Source: Coenobita brevimanus
Taxonomy: Eukaryota > Arthropoda > Malacostraca > Decapoda > Coenobitidae
Direction of reading: 5' to 3'
Assembly: GCA_032717465.1 (NCBI GenBank)
Contig: CM064664.1
Location: forward strand, 3,914,634-3,978,633
DNA: 64,000 bases
Shown piece by piece: positions 1-10,701 of the stretch. How positions within the stretch are numbered: the first letter of the stretch is position 1; each line of letters opens with the position of its first letter. The position numbers and the translations under genes were made by a program. The notes beneath the pieces are model-generated. The model was given only the letters and a program-made list of their open reading frames with translations. It had not been told where the DNA came from and did not search any database.

Positions 1-159
1 TCAGTTGATATGATAGCCGTGGTTTGCTTCCGCCATGCTAGTCTGTTGCGGATTGGACTGCTGTCTTACTATACGACATCTGAAAATACATTTTCTAGTG
101 TCGCTCCTAGCTCCTCATTGAGCAGAGATTTCATCAAGTAGGGCAAGCTTCCTTTACTG

Positions 160-449
160 CAGCGGCTCTCAAACTTTTTAGTGTGTGACCATATTTGGAG
201 TATTTCAAGACTTTACGACCCACAAGGTAGAAAAATCAGAGAGAGAGAGAAAGAGAGAGAGAGAGAAACCGGTACATAGCCTATTGTAGTTAATATGCAT
301 ATGCTAATAGTGTAATAAGGATAATTACAATTTCAGTTAAGTAAATAAAATACATTGTAAGCATTAGGCCTATTCTATGTCCCTGCGACCCATCAAAATT
401 CCTCTCGCGACCCACTTTTGGGTCGCGACCCATAGTTTGAGAATCACTG
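160..449. mobile_element. hAT-type MITE
   Basis: Short non-coding element with terminal inverted repeats: the left end reads CAGCGGCTCTCAAACT and the right end is the complement of CAGTGATTCTCAAACT. It is flanked by near-identical 8-bp duplications, CTTTACTG (152-159) and CTCTACTG (450-457). An 8-bp duplication and a CAG-rich terminus with TCTCAAACT are typical of hAT elements. The right half holds the palindrome-like GGGTCGCGACCC. A short GA microsatellite lies inside at about 239-265. There is no open reading frame, so it was mobilised in trans. The family name is inferred from the ends only. Confidence 0.8.
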
Positions 450-457
450 CTCTACTG

Positions 458-799
458 CACGGTGCTCATCCTAGACTCTGCTCGCATGGAGCTATGACAT
501 ATTTTGTTCCATTTGTGTTATTTTTCGTAGTTACAAACTTTTTGGCTTAAATACCTTAAGTCCCAAGATCCACACAGTGGTCTGTCTGTCCAAGCATGAT
601 GAGCTATTTCCATTACGCTCTACTTTTCCTCTCAGGCCAGATTTTAGTTTTTTACTCTTCATAATGTCAATATAGTGCAGTTTTTAGAATGCTGTTTGAG
701 AATGAGGTTCACAACTTTTTCTCTGTATTCTAACTAGGTAGAAATCTTCTGTCATGTTATGTTTACCGAGGCCATAATTTGTCTAGTTAGTATGTAGTG
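458..799. other. Unassigned flank before 5' LTR
   Basis: AT-rich sequence between the hAT MITE and the first LTR. I see no coding potential, repeat structure or RNA gene in it. It is probably the original target locus of the outer Gypsy element. Confidence 0.4.
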
Positions 800-1477
800 T
801 GTGGCTTGCACAATTGTGCAAATGTTCTGGTTCTGGCATCACTACCACAATGAGTTATGTTTCACACTACTGTACATCTTATATACATAGATGCATTTAT
901 TCATATTTAATGGATATGTATTATAGTGTTGAGATGAATAACCAAATACATCCTCACTGTTGAGTGTGGTGGGAGAGAGAGAGAGGCCAGACATGCTAAG
1001 GGTAGCACTTTTCGATGTAAACAGGAAGATTGAATGAAGAGTGAGGGAAGGGAATAAATTGTGTATATAGCTCAGTTTTGGGGAAATATGTGTGTTAATA
1101 CTACATATATGGTTAATACTGCCTAATTGAGATATATGATATGCATGGTAGAGTCGTAATTTACACCTACTTGTGTACCTATGTCTATATGTCCGAGATA
1201 TAGTGACATCTCTTAATTTTGCTGACCTGTGCTGGTTCCCAGGCTGGGTAACGAGGCGGTGAGATACATTCTAGTTCTTGCCAGCAGTAGACGCTCTGTT
1301 CCGTTATCTCTCATGTCACAGCTATATCTTTGTGGCATAATAAAGAGGGAGAAACACACTTGCTCCTGGTTTTCTGATTAACATGACATGCTACATGCTC
1401 TTAATTCCTGGGCTTATCAGTCACCAAAGTCTCGGTGGCCAGCTGTGGAATTCAGCAGAGTCTATGCCGGGGAAACA
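800..1477 (+). repeat. 5' LTR of outer Gypsy
   Basis: Starts TGTGGCT and is matched over about 450 bases by 33432-33905, for example the shared stretches around GGCATCAC, GAGTTATGTTTCACAC and TTGCTGACCTGTGCTGGTTC. AATAAAG near 1340 is a likely polyadenylation signal. The 3' boundary, an ACA at 1475-1477, is chosen because a primer-binding-site-like stretch begins at 1484; it could lie a few bases further on. An internal GA tract occurs near 970. Confidence 0.75.
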
Positions 1478-1483
1478 TTAATC

Positions 1484-1507
1484 TGGTGGCTCAGTGCTGG
1501 GATATGA
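1484..1507 (+). promoter_or_regulatory. Decayed tRNA-Leu primer binding site
   Basis: TGGTGGCTCAGTGCTGGGAT resembles the clear primer binding site of the inner Gypsy (TGGTGGCAGTGGTGGGAT at 30961-30978, minus strand) apart from a two-base insertion and a substitution. That site is complementary to a tRNA-Leu 3' end, so the outer element probably used the same primer before it decayed. Confidence 0.55.
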
Positions 1508-2195
1508 AAAGTGCTGAAAAGAGACTCTAACTTGTGAAGTAAGCAACCCTTGGAAATGCTCATGTTGCATCTCAATCTCAAGTGAATAACAGAATATCCA
1601 AGAAAATCCCCCTTTTGCAAAGGGACTAATTGCGGAGTGAGATAAAGGATAGAACAGTGAGAGCAGGAAAGTCAGAGTAGTGAACTTGTTCTCTCAAGAT
1701 TAGTATCTCTGTCTCTAGTGAGATTTGGCGAGATAGTTCTCTGTTACGAGGGAGAGCTCAAGACCGGCACTGAGAGGGATAACATCATCTTCAGGGCATC
1801 TGGCAACCCTGGTGAGGCACGAGCGGCGAAAGAGCGGCAGTCGACTCGAGGCAGGCGTGGAGAGTATGTCTCAGCGTGTCTGGAGGGATGAGACCTGGGC
1901 GAGTGTGTGTGACTTCCATGGAATTACAGTGCGAATCACCCTGGATTTCATCATCATCTGAATACACCTATGTTAGTGTACATGCATATCATTCCACGAG
2001 ACATTCACTTTGTGATCAGCACACGGTAATATGGGAAATGTGTGAAAATAAAGGTTTTTGAGTCCTCTCTAAAATTTTAGTTTTCTGTGTATCTTGTCTG
2101 TGTCCTGATCTCTGTTGCTAAGCCCATAACTAAACTATTTGTGTATGTCTAAACTTCCTGTGACTGGGAAGGGAATATATACTGGCAAGGATTAG
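1508..2195 (+). other. 5' leader of outer Gypsy
   Basis: Untranslated stretch between the primer binding site and the first gag-like codons. The only open frame (1876-2061) has no recognisable features. Nothing else is seen here. Confidence 0.4.
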
Positions 2196-3485
2196 ATGGA
2201 TAAGCTGAGAAAGTTGGGGCGAAAGATTAAAAAAGATATGAAACAAGCAACACCTGAGGAAGGAGCTGTCTCTTTACAACAGGTACAGTGGGAATTAGTA
2301 TGGTGAATCAGACTTATCAGGCTTAGACTTACGTGAGTGGAGAGCAGAGAAGTTGGATAAGATTGTACAAGTGTTGGATGATATGGGTGCAGGAAATTTG
2401 GGGAATAGACTTCGTAGCCCGGACACTTCTGGGCAATTAGATACTCAGGAAGACTTTAACACTTTGTTTGCATTCTGGACGTACATATTAAACAGTGCCT
2501 GAGTGTCAACCTAGTTCTGAAATGGCCACTGGTCTTACTGACGAAGGCATTTCTAGTGCAGATGAGACTGTGAACATTGGAGAACAGGCTGCAGCAACAC
2601 CCTTAGACACTCTAACAAATCCACAAAATCCACTACGCTCTGAAATTAATCCAGCCACTTATGTACCCACTTTCACCTCAGGCATGTTTAGCACCCCACA
2701 GGCTTTTGGACAGCAGGGGCAGTATCATTTATTTCCTAAAGCTCCTTATGCTAAGCTTTGGGGCCTGAATACTAACAGTGCTGGCATGAAAACCCATGTT
2801 AATAATCCTATATGGCATGTACCTAGTATGGCAACTACTAACCTTACTTCTGATACACTTAAACATTACCACCTGTAGCACCGGTTAGGCAATCTCAGGG
2901 ACCTTTCATTGCCTAGTCACCTTTGAACTCAGACTGTATAAAGGTGTTGCCTACAGCACAACCGACTATACAGTTTACTGGGGAAGATGACTATGACGTA
3001 AATAGGTTCCTAAGAGACTGTGAGGCTTAGATACATAGACTGAAGCTTGCTAGTGATTTGGAGAAAATTTGGCATGTTAAAGCTCATATTCAGCCAAATT
3101 GCCACACGGCTGAAATGCTTTAGGCCTCTATTTTCCAAACAGGACCAACTGCTCAGGAATATGAGAGGTTTAAAGAAGCCCTTATAAATACATTCGAAAG
3201 TGACTGCTATGTGTCAGACGCTTGGGTGTTTAGAATGGTTAAAAGGGCACAGCAGTATCCAAATTGTACTGAAGGACAAGCTCATACGAAAGCGGGCAGG
3301 TGCTATGTGGAAGCTAGCAAAGCTTTGGTAACTTCAGGCTGGGGAGACATAGTTGGGGGATTGACTTATTAGAATGTAGCTCATCTCTTAGAGTACCTCC
3401 AGTACAATAGACTGTTGTTATCCACAGAATTCGCATCCGAGGATTTAAGTTTCCGCACATCAAACTTGAGCAAATAGTTCAGTGG
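2196..3485 (+). pseudogene. gag: gag, 5' part, outer Gypsy (broken)
   Basis: A likely start ATG at 2196 opens a lysine-rich N-terminus (MDKLRKLGRKIKKDMKQ). Further downstream, 2495-2878 and the following frame up to about 3480 read as a capsid-type Gag: a QFTGEDDYDVNRFL-like stretch near 2970 is followed by an alpha-helical segment with FKEALINTFES near 3175. At least four in-frame stops and frame changes interrupt it. The coding trace stops at the TA in 3486-3487, where the Tigger-like composite begins; the nucleocapsid part resumes at 10702. Non-functional. Confidence 0.65.
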
Positions 3486-3639
3486 TACAGTAGTACATAA
3501 AATCATCCGTACGATAGCTCCAGTTTGAACAGCAAGCATCCGGTTGCTAGCGAGCGAGCCACGGGTAAATGAGCTTGTCTACCCCCCATCCACACCTGCT
3601 TACAACTCGATCAAAAGGGTCGTGGGGTTGAATTTGGTG

Positions 3640-3700
3640 AGGCGACTGATAACCTAACCTAACTACCTACTGATTTAACCTAACCTAATCTATCCTGGGC
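3640..3700. repeat. Interstitial CCTAA telomere-like motifs
   Basis: Two short runs of AACCTAACCTAA separated by about 15 bases. CCTAA is the complement of the arthropod telomere repeat TTAGG. The runs are short and lie inside a transposon, so they are not a telomere. A weaker version occurs near 9450. Confidence 0.4.
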
Positions 3701-3749
3701 TCCAGCTGGGAAATTGAGAAATATCCATGATAGAGTACGTTGAGTAAGT

Positions 3750-4860
3750 TTCATCCATTATGCTGGAAAAAATCGTAGGTACGGCTTAAGGAACTTGGTG
3801 ATAATAAGGGAGAAAATCTTTCAGCAGAAGGTAATTTACCACCCTCAAAATAGTTAAAAATACAGAAAAACAAACTAGAGGAATATGAATTGAATTGGTA
3901 GTCTTTAGGCTCTATGCTTGGACGAAAATTTATTGGTTTCAATTTTAGGGGACGAAATGGAACAAAAATGTTTGCTAATCAGAAAAAAAAAAAAACTCTT
4001 AGCATTTAGTTCCACATTCTTCGTTCGATGTCACTCTTGCCAACACTCTTCGGACCGACTGAGCAAACATTTATTTTTGCTCCTTAATGATAAGTGTACA
4101 TTTACTGCTCATTCATTTGTTCTTAAGTGTATGTGCGAAAGACAGCGCATTGATACAAACAATAAAGTATTCCATTAACCCCTTCATAGCTGCCGGCCTT
4201 GAACAACACTTTACTGTATCATGTTAGGGCGAGCTATAAAAAACTGCAAACAATTATGGGAAGGGAACGGAGGTCACTGGTATGTTTACATGACCCTACT
4301 CTACATCCCAAGCAGTCAGGTATTCACTTCATTCCAGATGTTTTCACCGATGTTTACATTCTTGTGTTACATGCACCGTAATTTTGAATCAGTTTTTTCC
4401 ATTATGTTGGAAACAATCGTAGGTACGGCTTAAGGAACATGATGATAATAAGGGAGAAAACCTTTCAGCGGGAAAAGATAATTTTCCACCCTCAAAATAA
4501 AAAAATACAGATGACAAACTAGAGGAATATGAAATGAATTGGTTGTCTTAAGACTATATGGTTACACGAAAAATTTCGGGTTACACAATTTTAGAAGATG
4601 AAATGGAACAAGAATGTTTGCTAATCAGAAGAAAAAATTACTCTTTCGACCCATATGTTCTCGTAGGTTAGCATTCAGTTCCACATTCTTTGTTCGGCGG
4701 ACCAACTGAGCACAGATATTTCTCCTCCTTCAAGTTTGTGTATATTTACTGCTCATTCTTTTGTTGGTTCTTATGTGTATGTGTGAAAGAGACCTGATAC
4801 AAACAATAGAGTATTCCATTATCCCTTTCATAGCTACCAGCCTTGAACAATGCTGAAACG
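3750..4860 (+). repeat. Direct repeat of a Tigger-composite module (two copies)
   Basis: Two long copies of one module, about 3760-4200 and 4405-4860. Both begin CATTATG(C/T)TGGAAA, contain GTAGGTACGGCTTAAGGAAC, then GATAATAAGGGAGAAAA, and end with AATA(A/G)AGTATTCCATTA. A third, shorter trace flanks the MITE at 9579-10340. The piece 4199-4360 also recurs at 8850-9035. This indicates local duplication inside the composite. No protein is encoded. Confidence 0.65.
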
Positions 4861-4861
4861 C

Positions 4862-6790
4862 ACGTGCGGCAGGGTAAGCCTGACTTCACACCACCCCAGA
4901 TGGAGAGAGTGAGGTGATACCCACCCCACTAGGAGATGACAGAGGGGCTAATTTACCTGACCCGACGTCCCGGCATCAACGACATATGTCCTTTGTGACT
5001 CGGCGCCCCTCTTCCACGCAGCCAGACCACCCAGCAGTGTACAGGGAAAGTATGCTACCCTCCAACAGAGGGAATGCTCACCAGAATCAGGGTGGGACTA
5101 GCAAAGACAAGCTCCCAATGACACCTTCGGATGCCTAGTCCATTGGATCGGCCTCCTACTTGACTGAGGACTCAAGAGGAGCCTCTAGGGTTGCTATCCC
5201 CTTACCTCGATGGATAGAGGGCACGCTCCACTTGAGCTGTGGCGAATGTCGAGAGAGTATGCCCGGCCTCTTCCTCCCGAAGTTGCAGGCACAGAACCTT
5301 CCCCGACAGAAGGAGGGCATGCTCCACCAGAGATGTGGCGTAAGCTGCGAGAGTGCATGCAACCTCATCCTCCCGACATCCCAGGGACAGGTGTCTCCTT
5401 CCCGATGAACGAAGGGCACGCTCCACTGGAGCTGTGGTGAAAGCCGAGAGAGTCCGCGTGACCTCTTCCTCCTGATGACTTAGGGGCAGGAGACTCTAGC
5501 CCTGCAACAGAAGCGCAGACTCCATCGGAGCCGACATGACCACAGGTACGGCCCTACAGGTGCCCACTCCCCGTTGCCAGTACCAGCGGTGTCCGGGAGA
5601 GGCTCACCCGACCTCTCACGTGTCCCTGACCCTTGTAGGAGCGCAGGCAGTGCCCGACGGGATTCTCTAACTGAGAGGGCCACCTCTGGCTTGACCCGCC
5701 ACCCCTGTGGTAGAGTGAGGTGCCCCTCCCCTTACCTCTCCCCGAGAGGTGGGAGTCTCTCCCTTTACAGACTCCCCACCCTAGTCCGGACCCGGCAAGG
5801 CATCCCCGAGACCTGATGTCCAGTCCTTCCAGCTCTGCCCTCCCATCGTGTTGACGGGATCCACCAGGACCAGAGGCCACAGCCCACCCCTGACGGCCTC
5901 TCTCTGCCGCTGAGGCCGCAGCTCCCAGAGTCAACGGGCCGCCCCAGGTGTCCGCCTCGGGTGCAGGGCTTCTCCCGGAGTAGGTGGCCACAGTCCCTCC
6001 CTGTCAGCCTCCCCTGACAGGCAAGAACCCAACCTTGCCCGGACGTTGCCCTCCTCCTGGCTGACCTTAGGCCCATGCTTCCAATGGTCCCTCCCCCAGA
6101 CCTCGACAACGATGAAGGGCCAATGACGTGCTGCTTGTCTACTGGCCCTCTTCGGCCCCAGCCCAGAGAGCCCTGCCTCTCGTAGGGCTGACGCGGCTAG
6201 AGAGCCGCCCCACACACTGTCCAGCTCCTCTCGGATTAGTGGCCACTCCAAGGGCCACCCTTTCCTGTGCAGCTCCCCGGACAGCCTGCCTCCCAGGCCT
6301 GGCAGCCACCTGGAGCTCCCGACATAGGCCCCATCACCCATGGACTGTGTTCTCCCCTCCGACTGAACTGTGAGTAACAGGTCTCAAGACTTTCCACTCC
6401 CCCAGTGTGGTTATCCCGACCCTTAGTGAACCAACCAGTGTGGCATTGTCCCCCCCCTGGAGTGTCTCCCCAGTGCCTCTCCTCCCCCCCGTGCATCCCT
6501 CTATCCTCTCCTTTGTGTCCCCCCCTAGTGAACTGAGTATCTGAGACTTACAAGTGGAGTATCTCACCCCATCCACGGGCTGGTTTCCCCTGGACAGTGC
6601 AAATCCCCCCTGTGTCACTCACAGAAAACATCATCACCCCAGTGCATCCTTGTTCAGTGTTGTTCCCCCCCCTTCTCTCCCCCTGGCCCCCATCCACACG
6701 GAAAACAGACCCTCCCTATCCTCACTAATACCTTCTCCCCTCCCCCCTCAGGTCTGGCATCCTATATACTCTCATTCTGTGTGATGCAGC
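4862..6790 (+). other. GC-rich block with decayed proline-rich coding trace
   Basis: Base composition changes sharply from AT-rich to GC-rich and C-rich here and back again near 6790. The frame at 5210-5440 translates as two near-repeats of a GHAPxExWRxxRE..PxPP unit, and the same style of sequence continues past stops to about 5560. From 6370 to 6780 the plus strand is unusually C-rich with several runs of six or more C. Long open frames on the minus strand (for example 5554-5991) are probably by-products of the composition. I do not recognise the protein. It could be a captured gene fragment or an unfamiliar transposon gene. Confidence 0.4.
5217..5508 (+). repeat. Minisatellite of about 97 bp, three units
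   Basis: Units start with GAGGGCA(C/T)GCTCCAC-like sequence at 5217, 5313 and 5411, giving periods of 96 and 98 bases. The first two units keep one reading frame. A weaker possible fourth unit begins near 5071 (GAGGGAATGCTCACC). Confidence 0.65.
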
Positions 6791-7650
6791 ATAGTCTAAG
6801 TCTACCTAAAGTTTCCGTCTATGTCACACGGATATATTATATTAGCTAGGACCTTGTCTATGTCCCGCGAACCCTTGGGCTTAACTCCTCCATGGCCGAA
6901 GGCCTGGAATTTTTCCTGCACGCCAGGCCGACGTCGGGGCCATTTTTTTAAGTTTCGAAAATTGATTTTTTTTTTCTTGCCATATTGAAGAGAAAGTTCA
7001 GATGCAAATCCCAACTTCCTAGAGGCATTTTATGGCTTGCAGTGGAGCGCGGACGTTGCAGAAATATCGGCAACTGATATCGCCACCCAGGACACTGCCG
7101 CAGCGCAACTGGGCAGGTGTTGTTATTTTTTTTTTACCTCCCAAAACAATACGAATGATGCTGAAATGTGCATATATGAGATATGATGATATCGAATGAT
7201 TTCAGTGCATAACCTGTTAGGAATGGCTGGAAAAAAAAAATGTTATGAATACTTTTTCACCTTTTTGATATAAAATATGTTTATGGTAGTTTCGAATTAT
7301 TTTTTACGTTATCGTTGTGCCCATGCTTGGAAAAGGGAGCGAAAGAGTTGAATTTTCGTACCTAAATGAGAATACTGCACGTTCTTCAAGGTTAGACACT
7401 GCCACAAGATTATAAAGTGGATGGTGAGATCCAATTAGCAATGCGGAAGTTGAGTCGCAACTTCGAGCTCCCACACCACAAGCATGGCTAAAAACAGAAT
7501 CGTAATGCAGTTTCAGAAGTCTAATTATTACGAATACAGATACAAAGCAGAAATAAATAGTTTCCAGACGGGGGAAAACGTATTTTTTCCTTAATAACAT
7601 GTTCATCTTTCTCTATCATTTTACGTTCATCTTTATCATTTTACCTTGTT
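6790..7650. other. Unassigned repeat-like sequence
   Basis: A TTAA followed by CTCCTCCATGGCC (about 6873-6890) and the AAATTGATTTT stretch near 6960 are loosely matched in inverted orientation by 9150-9235, suggesting ends of another small TTAA-type element. No supported gene is present; the minus-strand frame at 7304-7606 has no recognisable motif. Confidence 0.35.
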
Positions 7651-7654
7651 ATTT

Positions 7655-8300
7655 TTGCAGTATATATTGCTGTCTTGTAAACTGGGTGGTTGTATGTGTT
7701 TTGCAAGGGAGGAAAAAGATTGTACCTTCTGTCTGGGTAGAGATAATTGGTGTAACTATGTGTTTTTAGGCATGGCCACGAGCGAAAAAATCGCACATAC
7801 ACTCGTCATGACAGCAGGTGGTGAACTGACAGATGACATGTGAGAGGGTGAAGTCAAGGTCAGTCTCATGTCCCAAATTTTCGTTCACTTCCCGAAGGTT
7901 TTCACGGTTTTTAACAAGTTGCACTCCATCAAGTGATCCAAACCATTACAGCAAACCTGAGCAAATAGGTAAAGATACCAAGACAAAAATGTATTTTTCA
8001 CTTATTATCATGTCTTTTTTTAATGTGCCTGTTTTACCTCATAATCGTAAACAGGTGGTTGTGTGTGTTTTCCAAGAGAGGACAAAGATGATATGTTCTG
8101 CCTGGGTCGAGATAATGGGTGTAGTTGTGCTTGTTTAGGCATGGCTTGGAGCGAAAAAATCGAAAATCCACTTATCACAGCAGCAGGCTTTGAACTGCTT
8201 GATGAGGTGTAGGAGAGTATAGTGTAGGTCAGTGTGAAGACGTTCAGAACGTTCGTTCACTTCCCAAAAATTTTTGCAGTTTTTTATAGGCAGCGCTCAA
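7655..8300 (+). repeat. Tandem duplication of about 380 bp
   Basis: Two related copies, about 7655-7930 and 8035-8298. Both contain GGTGGTTGT(A/G)TGTGTTTT, a GTCTGGGT/GCCTGGGT segment followed by AGATAAT, then GGCATGGC, GAGCGAAAAAATCG and TTCGTTCACTTCCC. Divergence of roughly a fifth suggests an old duplication. Nothing indicates coding function. Confidence 0.65.
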
Positions 8301-8363
8301 ACGATGCCTGCGGCCATTGATCGGCTAAACGTCATTCGACGCCGGCGGCCACTGAAGGGTTAA

Positions 8364-9578
8364 GGACCTGACTATACGAGCTGTTTCTGTGGATATACTG
8401 GATAGTGTTGTCTTTGAATATGCCGATGGTGATATGCTTGATATATTTGTGAGATATTACCTGTGACACTGTGTGTATGCCAGTTATACTCCAGGAAAGT
8501 GTAAACCCATATACAAGACATGTGTGCTGAATTAGCTGGACAGCGATTGTCACAAACATTGGTGAAAGTTTTGTGTAATCTCAGCTTTGGCTATAGAATT
8601 GTATGTGTAATCATTCTCTGATATTGTAACAGTGTTTGTCATAAACATCTGTGCAAGTTATTGTGTATTCTCAGCTTTGGCTATAGCATTATGTGTGTAA
8701 TTGTTCTCTGATAATATAGCAGTGTATCTTTTGACCCGTGGTGTTTGTATTTTTCCTTCCGTGTTGATACTGACCCGGTCAGGAACAAAGAACCCAGGGC
8801 TGCACTGTTTCTGGATCCGAGAAGTCGGGGCACAGAATATGCTGCATAACAAATGCTTTACTGTACCGGTGTCAGTGACGCTGAGTAAGGGCAAGCTATC
8901 AAAAAAACTGCGAGCAATTATGGTAAGGAAACGAAGGTCACTGGTATGTTTACACGACCCTACTCTACCATCCCAAGCAGTCAGGTGTTCACAGTTCAAT
9001 TCATCCAGGATGTTTTCGCCGATGTTTGCATGTTAATGTATCACACATTCTAATTTTATCAATTCCTTCACGATTTGTAGCAAATCACAGGATGGGTTTG
9101 ATGGGGGGGAAAGCCAGATGTGCCAGACGAGTGTTTTCACATATGTAAGAAAAAGAAATTGATTTTAGAGCTTTGAAAAAATGGTCCCGAGGCTAACCAT
9201 GGAAGCACGCAAATTTCTGAACTCACAGCCACTGAGGGGGCTAAACATACTGCTTTACATTAAGCAGTAAAACACCTTACCAAATCAGTTCTTCCTGATA
9301 TTCTGTTATATCTCTGATTATTTCTGGGTTAGTAAATAACGTTTCTTGTTATATCTGTTTCCTCGTTGTTTTTAGCTGTTCTGATGTTACAGCTCTTGTT
9401 TGTTTTGATAACGTCATGGCGGAAAGGATTGTTCTACTTGTTTAAACTTAGGCTAACCTAGCTTAACTGCACCTAATAATTTAACTTACGTAACCTCCAG
9501 TTGGGTAATTGGGAAACGAAAGCCACCTTTGAGCACGTTCAGTTTCTTCACTGTGCTGGAAACAATTGTAGGTACGGC
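8364..9578. other. Unassigned Tigger-composite interior
   Basis: Contains a direct repeat of about 120 bases (8575-8605 and 8665-8715, both with TTCTCAGCTTTGGCTATAG) and the recurrence of the 4199-4360 piece at 8850-9035. No gene is supported. Confidence 0.4.
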
Positions 9579-10340
9579 TTAACCCGCCCCATCCCGACGT
9601 TTTCTGGGCAGTGGTACGTCCCAGTCCCGACACTTTTGAACTTTTTTTTCTGGCTCAAACATCCGCTTTTGGTGAGAAACATCGAAAATTCATAAAGAAA
9701 TTGCTCACCTGAGGTTTAAAATACTCGATCCAGGTAGGAGTACCTCCTTACCTTACATGGTTTTCCATCAGGCTGGCTGCAAAGAAAACGAGTTCTATGG
9801 GAGGATAACTATTCTACATCCCTCATAAACGGTATTTATTTATTTATTTGGTACGAATTTATATGTAGTACGAGAGTATATTGGTTTTCAAACGGTAATA
9901 TAGGCATTATAAGCATTGTTTCACTCACTAACTCATCACCATTCCTGACCTTTTTTTGCCACATTACCTGATCATCATTTCTGACTGTTTCTTCCTCTAA
10001 TGTTTGTCCTCCACATTGTCATTGATTGGGGAATCACTCTGGCCCTGAATTTCGTACCGTGGCATGACATGGCTTTACTGGCCAGGTCACTGATAACAGG
10101 TGAATTGCTGAGAAAAGGTCATGCAGGGGAGGGGGAGGAGGTCATGCTGGGTAAGGCATTGTCCCTGCCTGGCATCTTGTAGAGGAAGGTGTCCTGTGTA
10201 TATGTGCCAAAAATCACTCATGAAAATTGAAAGTGCAAATTAGTGACCTTGCAATGTTGCCGAGTTAATTTATGTCTCCGGGATATGAGTGCACATCATG
10301 TGAGGATGTGAATTCACGTCTCTGGGATGGGTCGGGTTAA
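9579..10340 (-). mobile_element. piggyBac-derived MITE, copy A
   Basis: Flanked by TTAA at 9579-9582 and 10337-10340. The left end, CCCGCCCCATCCCGAC, equals the right-hand end of the piggyBac at 12869-16799. The interior (CTCTGGCCCTGAATTTCGTACC, TGACATGGCTTTACTGGCC, and so on) is shared with the four other copies in this window. Deleting it would rejoin TACGGC with TTAAGGAAAATGA, the arrangement seen uninterrupted at 4428. On its minus strand it keeps the leader and first codons of a transposase-like frame. Confidence 0.85.
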
Positions 10341-10453
10341 GGAAAATGACGATAATAACAGGGAGGAAAAAACACCAGTCAGTTTGCTACTTATGTCGTT
10401 GTCACCCTTCTCGTGTTTACAGCTCTACTGTACTTTCATTATGAAAGTGAAAA

Positions 10454-10640
10454 ATGGCTCCCAAGAAACAAGTAAAGGATAAAAACAATCGTTTTAAGCC
10501 AAAGAAAGAATGTAAAGTGTTATCACTGGCAAAGAAAGTAGAAAGTTTAGATTCGTTGAAAAGTGGAATGCCATTTGCTGAAGTCGGATGCTTACGTGGA
10601 AATAATATGCCATTTTGTGATGATGACTTGAGTATCCACG
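10454..10640 (+). pseudogene. Tigger/pogo transposase N-terminal remnant
   Basis: MAPKKQVKDKNNRFKPKKE followed by KVLSLAKKVESLDSLKSG and FAEVG resembles the N-terminal CENP-B/pogo-type helix-turn-helix of Tigger transposases, with its basic start and an LSxxxKVExLDxLKxG helix. Only about 60 codons remain; the DDE catalytic core is absent. The frame then runs into the element's right terminus (CCGCGG palindrome and CTACTG end), so this is an internal-deletion copy. The same open frame continues to 10837 by chance into outer gag sequence. Confidence 0.55.
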
Positions 10641-10701
10641 GAATTAGTCTTCCGCGGGGGTCTCTGGAACCTAACCCCGCGGATATTAAGGGTCTACTGT
10701 A

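Larger units (their letters stand above)
4175..8363. mobile_element. Possible TTAA-flanked element with long inverted ends
   Basis: The left end starts TTAACCCCTTCATAGCTG and the right end is the complement of TTAACCCTTCAGTGGCCGCC. Roughly 100 bases inside each end remain related, sharing CTATAAAAAACTGCAAA followed by a TGGGAAG-like stretch. TTAA flanks and inverted ends suggest a piggyBac-like element. The interior is complex (repeated module, GC-rich block, tandem duplication), so this may be two independent ends rather than one unit. Confidence 0.4.
3488..10699 (+). mobile_element. Tigger/pogo-like composite inserted in gag
   Basis: The left end is TA|CAGTAGTACATAAAATCATCCG and the right end is the complement of CAGTAGACCCTTAATATCCGC, followed by TA (10700-10701). 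A TA target and CAGTAG termini are what pogo/Tigger elements show. The segment separates the two halves of the outer gag. It still encodes the first part of a Tigger-like transposase near the right end. Its interior is rearranged: three copies of a module around GTAGGTACGGCTTAAGG, a GC-rich block, a tandem duplication and a TTAA-type MITE. Whether everything between the ends entered as one element or grew by later insertions cannot be settled by eye. Confidence 0.6.

Noticed and set aside
3640..3700. A telomere or chromosome end
   Set aside because: Only a few CCTAA units occur, and they are inside a transposon.
5554..6341. Long minus-strand frames of 114-145 codons
   Set aside because: The region is GC-rich, so stops are rare in several frames at once; none has a recognisable motif.
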